From positions 703,563 through 767,562 of the forward strand of contig NC_133480.1 in the NCBI RefSeq assembly GCF_025370935.1: a stretch of 64,000 nt of DNA, read 5' to 3'. The translations under genes were made by a program, and so were the position numbers. This document shows, piece by piece, positions 61,655-64,000 of this stretch (position 1 is its first letter; each line of letters starts with the position of its first letter). The notes below the pieces were generated by a model. That model saw only the letters and a list, made by a program, of their open reading frames with translations. It did not search any database and was not told the origin of the DNA. Origin of the DNA: Choristoneura fumiferana (taxonomy: Eukaryota > Arthropoda > Insecta > Lepidoptera > Tortricidae).

Positions 61655-61970
61655 ATTAATATCTAAGGCTTATTATAAAGTTAATGATTATATCATTGAC
61701 AGGGATATTTGGAAATAATTCCGATCCGCATTAGCGATCCCTACAAATAGCGAACTTACTGTGTTAAAAATAAAGTTGTGTTAAATACTTGTGATGTATA
61801 AGTACTACATATCATTTAAAAATATTGTAAATCTGTTTAAAAAAATATACCTCATTGAGTTTCTTGCCGGATTCTTCTCAATAGAGGTTTTTCCGAACTG
61901 GTGGTAGATTTTTTTTGACATTCATAAGTGCTTGCTATAGCCTAAATTGAATTTAAAGATATTTTTACGG
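61655..61970 (+). repeat. Repeat paired with 1-170, followed by family R1 3' end
   Basis: 61655-61800 is the inverted partner of the window start. 61760-61970 is a full family R1 end (GTTGTGTTAAATACTTGTG to CATAAGTGCTTGCTATAGCC). Confidence 0.65.
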
Positions 61971-62257
61971 TAGGTACCTAATGTGTAGACGGCTTTAGGG
62001 TAGATCTGATTTTGTATTACATGTGACCTGTTATCTCTGTTATTATTGATCGCAAGCTGTTAATACACATGACAGCCCCAGGCTAGTCCAACCTCGTATT
62101 TCGGCTCCCCGATGGCGGGGTCTCATGCATATTCATGTAGCACTGTGATCACATACATCGCAGCACAAATAAGGCGTAAGGCAAGGGGTTTATTTGGGGA
62201 TATGGTTCGTTGAGGGTTTTGCTAGCAGGGCTGAGTGCTTTCATATAACCAGAGACT
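61971..62257. other. Non-coding stretch
   Basis: Nothing recognisable. Confidence 0.3.
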
Positions 62258-62620
62258 CTTACTGTATGATTGGTTTTTGTAGTCTTTTTGTATTTTTTAT
62301 TTCAACTCCAAATTACTTTATGTATAGAGGTAAGTACTTATGTTACTTTTACGGTCATCCCGTGAAATCCAATGAAAATGCATACAGAAACATGGATGCA
62401 CGGGAAAAACCCAGAAAAAGAGACCAGAGCTGGGAATCGAACCCAGGTCCTCAGCATTCCGTGTTGCGTGCCATACCCCTACACCACCACTGGATAGGAG
62501 CCTAGTTACATTTCTCCCATGATCCACACATTTCAGCCTGCTTTTCTCTTTCGTAGCCACTTAAGCAGCGACACTAGCGACATCTATGTTTTAGCTCTCA
62601 TCGAGAAACATTAACAAACC
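62258..62620 (-). mobile_element. Composite element T, copy 9
   Basis: GATTGGTTTTTGTAGTC, TTACTTTTACGGTCATCCCG, a tRNA-like block with minus-strand B box GGTTCGATTCC, then AGCGACATCTATG. A short insertion splits the left flank at 62318-62335. Confidence 0.75.
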
Positions 62621-63573
62621 GCTCACCACTTACAGTATCCAACCAGTTGAGTTTCATCATCACCATCATCATCATCATCATATCAGCCATAGGACGTCTA
62701 CTAAGCTGTTGGACGTGGGTGCGTAACGACGGATATAACAACTTTTTTTTTCTTTATTTATTAATGGAACTTTCATCAAAAGATAATGAACATGTCAGTT
62801 CCCAAAGGCCTTAACTATAAAAACACCATAACAGCTTAGCCATACGATTTAAATGAGTAACGACTCGTGCCAAGAAGGACATGACCTGTCCTCAAACCAT
62901 ACCACCGGATCACAGAGTGGCAAACCTGCGCACGGATTCTCTTACCCAGATATAACAACTATTGATATAAATAATGTAACAATTGATATAATTTTAATTT
63001 GATAAAATGTAATTTATCTTAAATACCAAACATATTTCTATTGTTATTCATTCGATTTGATGTACTTTGGGTAGGTTAGGTTAGGTTTATTTTATAAAAA
63101 AGTTCTGTGAAGCTCCTAGCCTTTCTAGTTATATCAAATGTTGTTATATCCTTTGAAATTATATCAAATGTTGTTATACTGATCATTACACACCCGTTGA
63201 ACGAAAGTCTCCCCCTTAGGGTGTACATCTATCAGCATCGAATCGCATTTTGTAATACAAAAACGCAATGTTGTATGAAGTGCGTCCGCATGGTTCTCCT
63301 CTCTGTGTATTTGTATTTTTATTTTTATGTGCAATAAAGAGTTTACATACATACATACAAAAACTGACATTTGATTGCGATCGCGAACGTCAGAAACGTT
63401 AGGCAAGGGCCAGGGTGACACTCTTTCCCGGCCCTGATAACACCGACATGGAAATACCGGCCCTGTTTTTTGTGTACACGCCCATAGAAACTGACAGGAG
63501 CTTCTATGGGCACCCGTAGGCAATACAGCCTCAAGTCATCCGTCCATCTTGTTGGTCAGAAATCAGAAATGTG
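62621..63573. other. Repeat scraps and non-coding DNA
   Basis: 62655-62725 is an RTE tail scrap on the minus strand (CAT run, then AGCCATAGGACGTC). 63235-63360 ends in AATAAAGAG and CATA units, a retroposon 3' end. The 119-codon minus frame 63164-63523 overlaps it and has no recognised domain. Confidence 0.4.
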
Positions 63574-63640
63574 GAGATACGTAGAAGAACAAGGGTCACC
63601 GACATAGCCAAGCGAATTAGCTCGTTGAAGTGGCAGTTGA
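63574..63640 (+). pseudogene. RTE reverse transcriptase relic
   Basis: Encodes RRRTRVTDIAKRISSLKWQL, the motif that precedes WAGH in the other RTE copies. Cut off immediately before a SINE. Confidence 0.65.
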
Positions 63641-63654
63641 GATTATCTAAAAAA

Positions 63655-63935
63655 AATCATCATCATCATCATCATCCCAGCCTATGTACGTCTCACTGCT
63701 GGGCACAGGCCTCCTCTCAGAATGAGAGGGCTTGGGCTGTTAGTACCCACGCAGGCCATTGCGGATCAGGAACTACACACACCAAGGAATTACTCCGCTG
63801 GTTTGTGCAGGTTTCCTAGCGATGTTTTCCTTCACTATAAAGCTCGTGGTTTTCAAATATAAAATCGCATATGAATTTCGAAAAACTCAGTGGTGTGAGC
63901 CGGATTGAGCCCACAATCCTCTGCTTGAAAAAATA
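63655..63935 (-). mobile_element. tRNA-headed SINE, diverged copy
   Basis: CAT-rich tail (63659-63673), CACTGCTGGGCACAGGCC, TTTTCCTTCACTATAAAGC and GAGCCGGATTGAGCCC. The tRNA head is truncated after CTCTGCTTGA. Confidence 0.7.
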
Positions 63936-64000
63936 CATTCTTTTTTGTATGAAAAGCATTTTTTTTTAACGTCCCATAAGCCTTCCGAAACCGGATTTTT
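63936..64000. other. Window end
   Basis: AT-rich, nothing recognisable. Confidence 0.3.

Noticed and set aside
63068..63088. TTAGG-like units resembling insect telomere repeats
   Set aside because: Only about three units. Isolated GGTTAGGTTAGG strings are common in insect DNA.
63164..63523. 119-codon minus-strand frame
   Set aside because: It overlaps a retroposon 3' end and shows no family resemblance.

Overview
This window is repeat-dense, AT-rich DNA from an insect, almost certainly a butterfly or moth. The evidence is the repeat content: a mag-type Ty3/gypsy element, tRNA-headed SINEs with GAT-rich tails, RTE non-LTR 3' ends, Helitron-like short elements ending in GCTAGT next to a GCGGG-type hairpin, many foldback MITEs, and Penelope-like fragments. 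I see no convincing host protein-coding gene, rRNA or bona fide tRNA gene. The assignment to Lepidoptera is from memory of these families, not from a search.

Two LTR retrotransposons hold nearly all real coding capacity, and both lie on the minus strand. Element 1 (3274-7948) is mag-like. It has identical 163-bp LTRs, a 5-bp target duplication (ATATC), a primer-binding site matching the 3' end of tRNA-Ser(GCU), a purine tract, and uninterrupted gag and pol with all catalytic residues. Element 2 (28385-35020) has identical 274-bp LTRs and a 4-bp target duplication (GTAG). It has an Arg/Ser-rich gag, an A8G slippery run at the gag-pol junction, one further frame break inside RNase H, and a 3' non-coding higher-order tandem repeat. 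Both insertions look very recent.

Layout. 1-3270: old retroposon, SINE and MITE debris. 3274-7948: element 1. 8-22 kb: foldback elements, PLE-type terminal repeats, SINEs and an RTE relic split by another repeat. 22673-25944: a 3.27-kb unit with 42-bp terminal inverted repeats and about 16 copies of a GTAAGGG(A/G)C motif, part of it in a 147-bp tandem. It has an Inr+DPE-like core promoter and contains an inverted pair of GIY-YIG (Penelope C-terminus) fragments. This is the most unusual non-LTR object here. 26-28.4 kb: MITEs, RTE and Helitron-like copies. 28385-35020: element 2. 35-64 kb: a mosaic of MITEs, SINEs (two near-identical copies at 55.5 and 59.5 kb), RTE 3' ends, composite elements with an internal tRNA-like pol III promoter, a 380-bp tandem duplication and a long GT microsatellite.

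The autonomous elements appear to supply functions for the non-autonomous ones. The SINE and the RTE 3' ends share a tail sequence, suggesting the SINE borrows the RTE machinery. Several MITEs occur as multiple copies with matching terminal inverted repeats. Nested insertions at 10.4, 14.2, 15.6, 21.5, 38.3 and 39.9 kb give a relative order of events.
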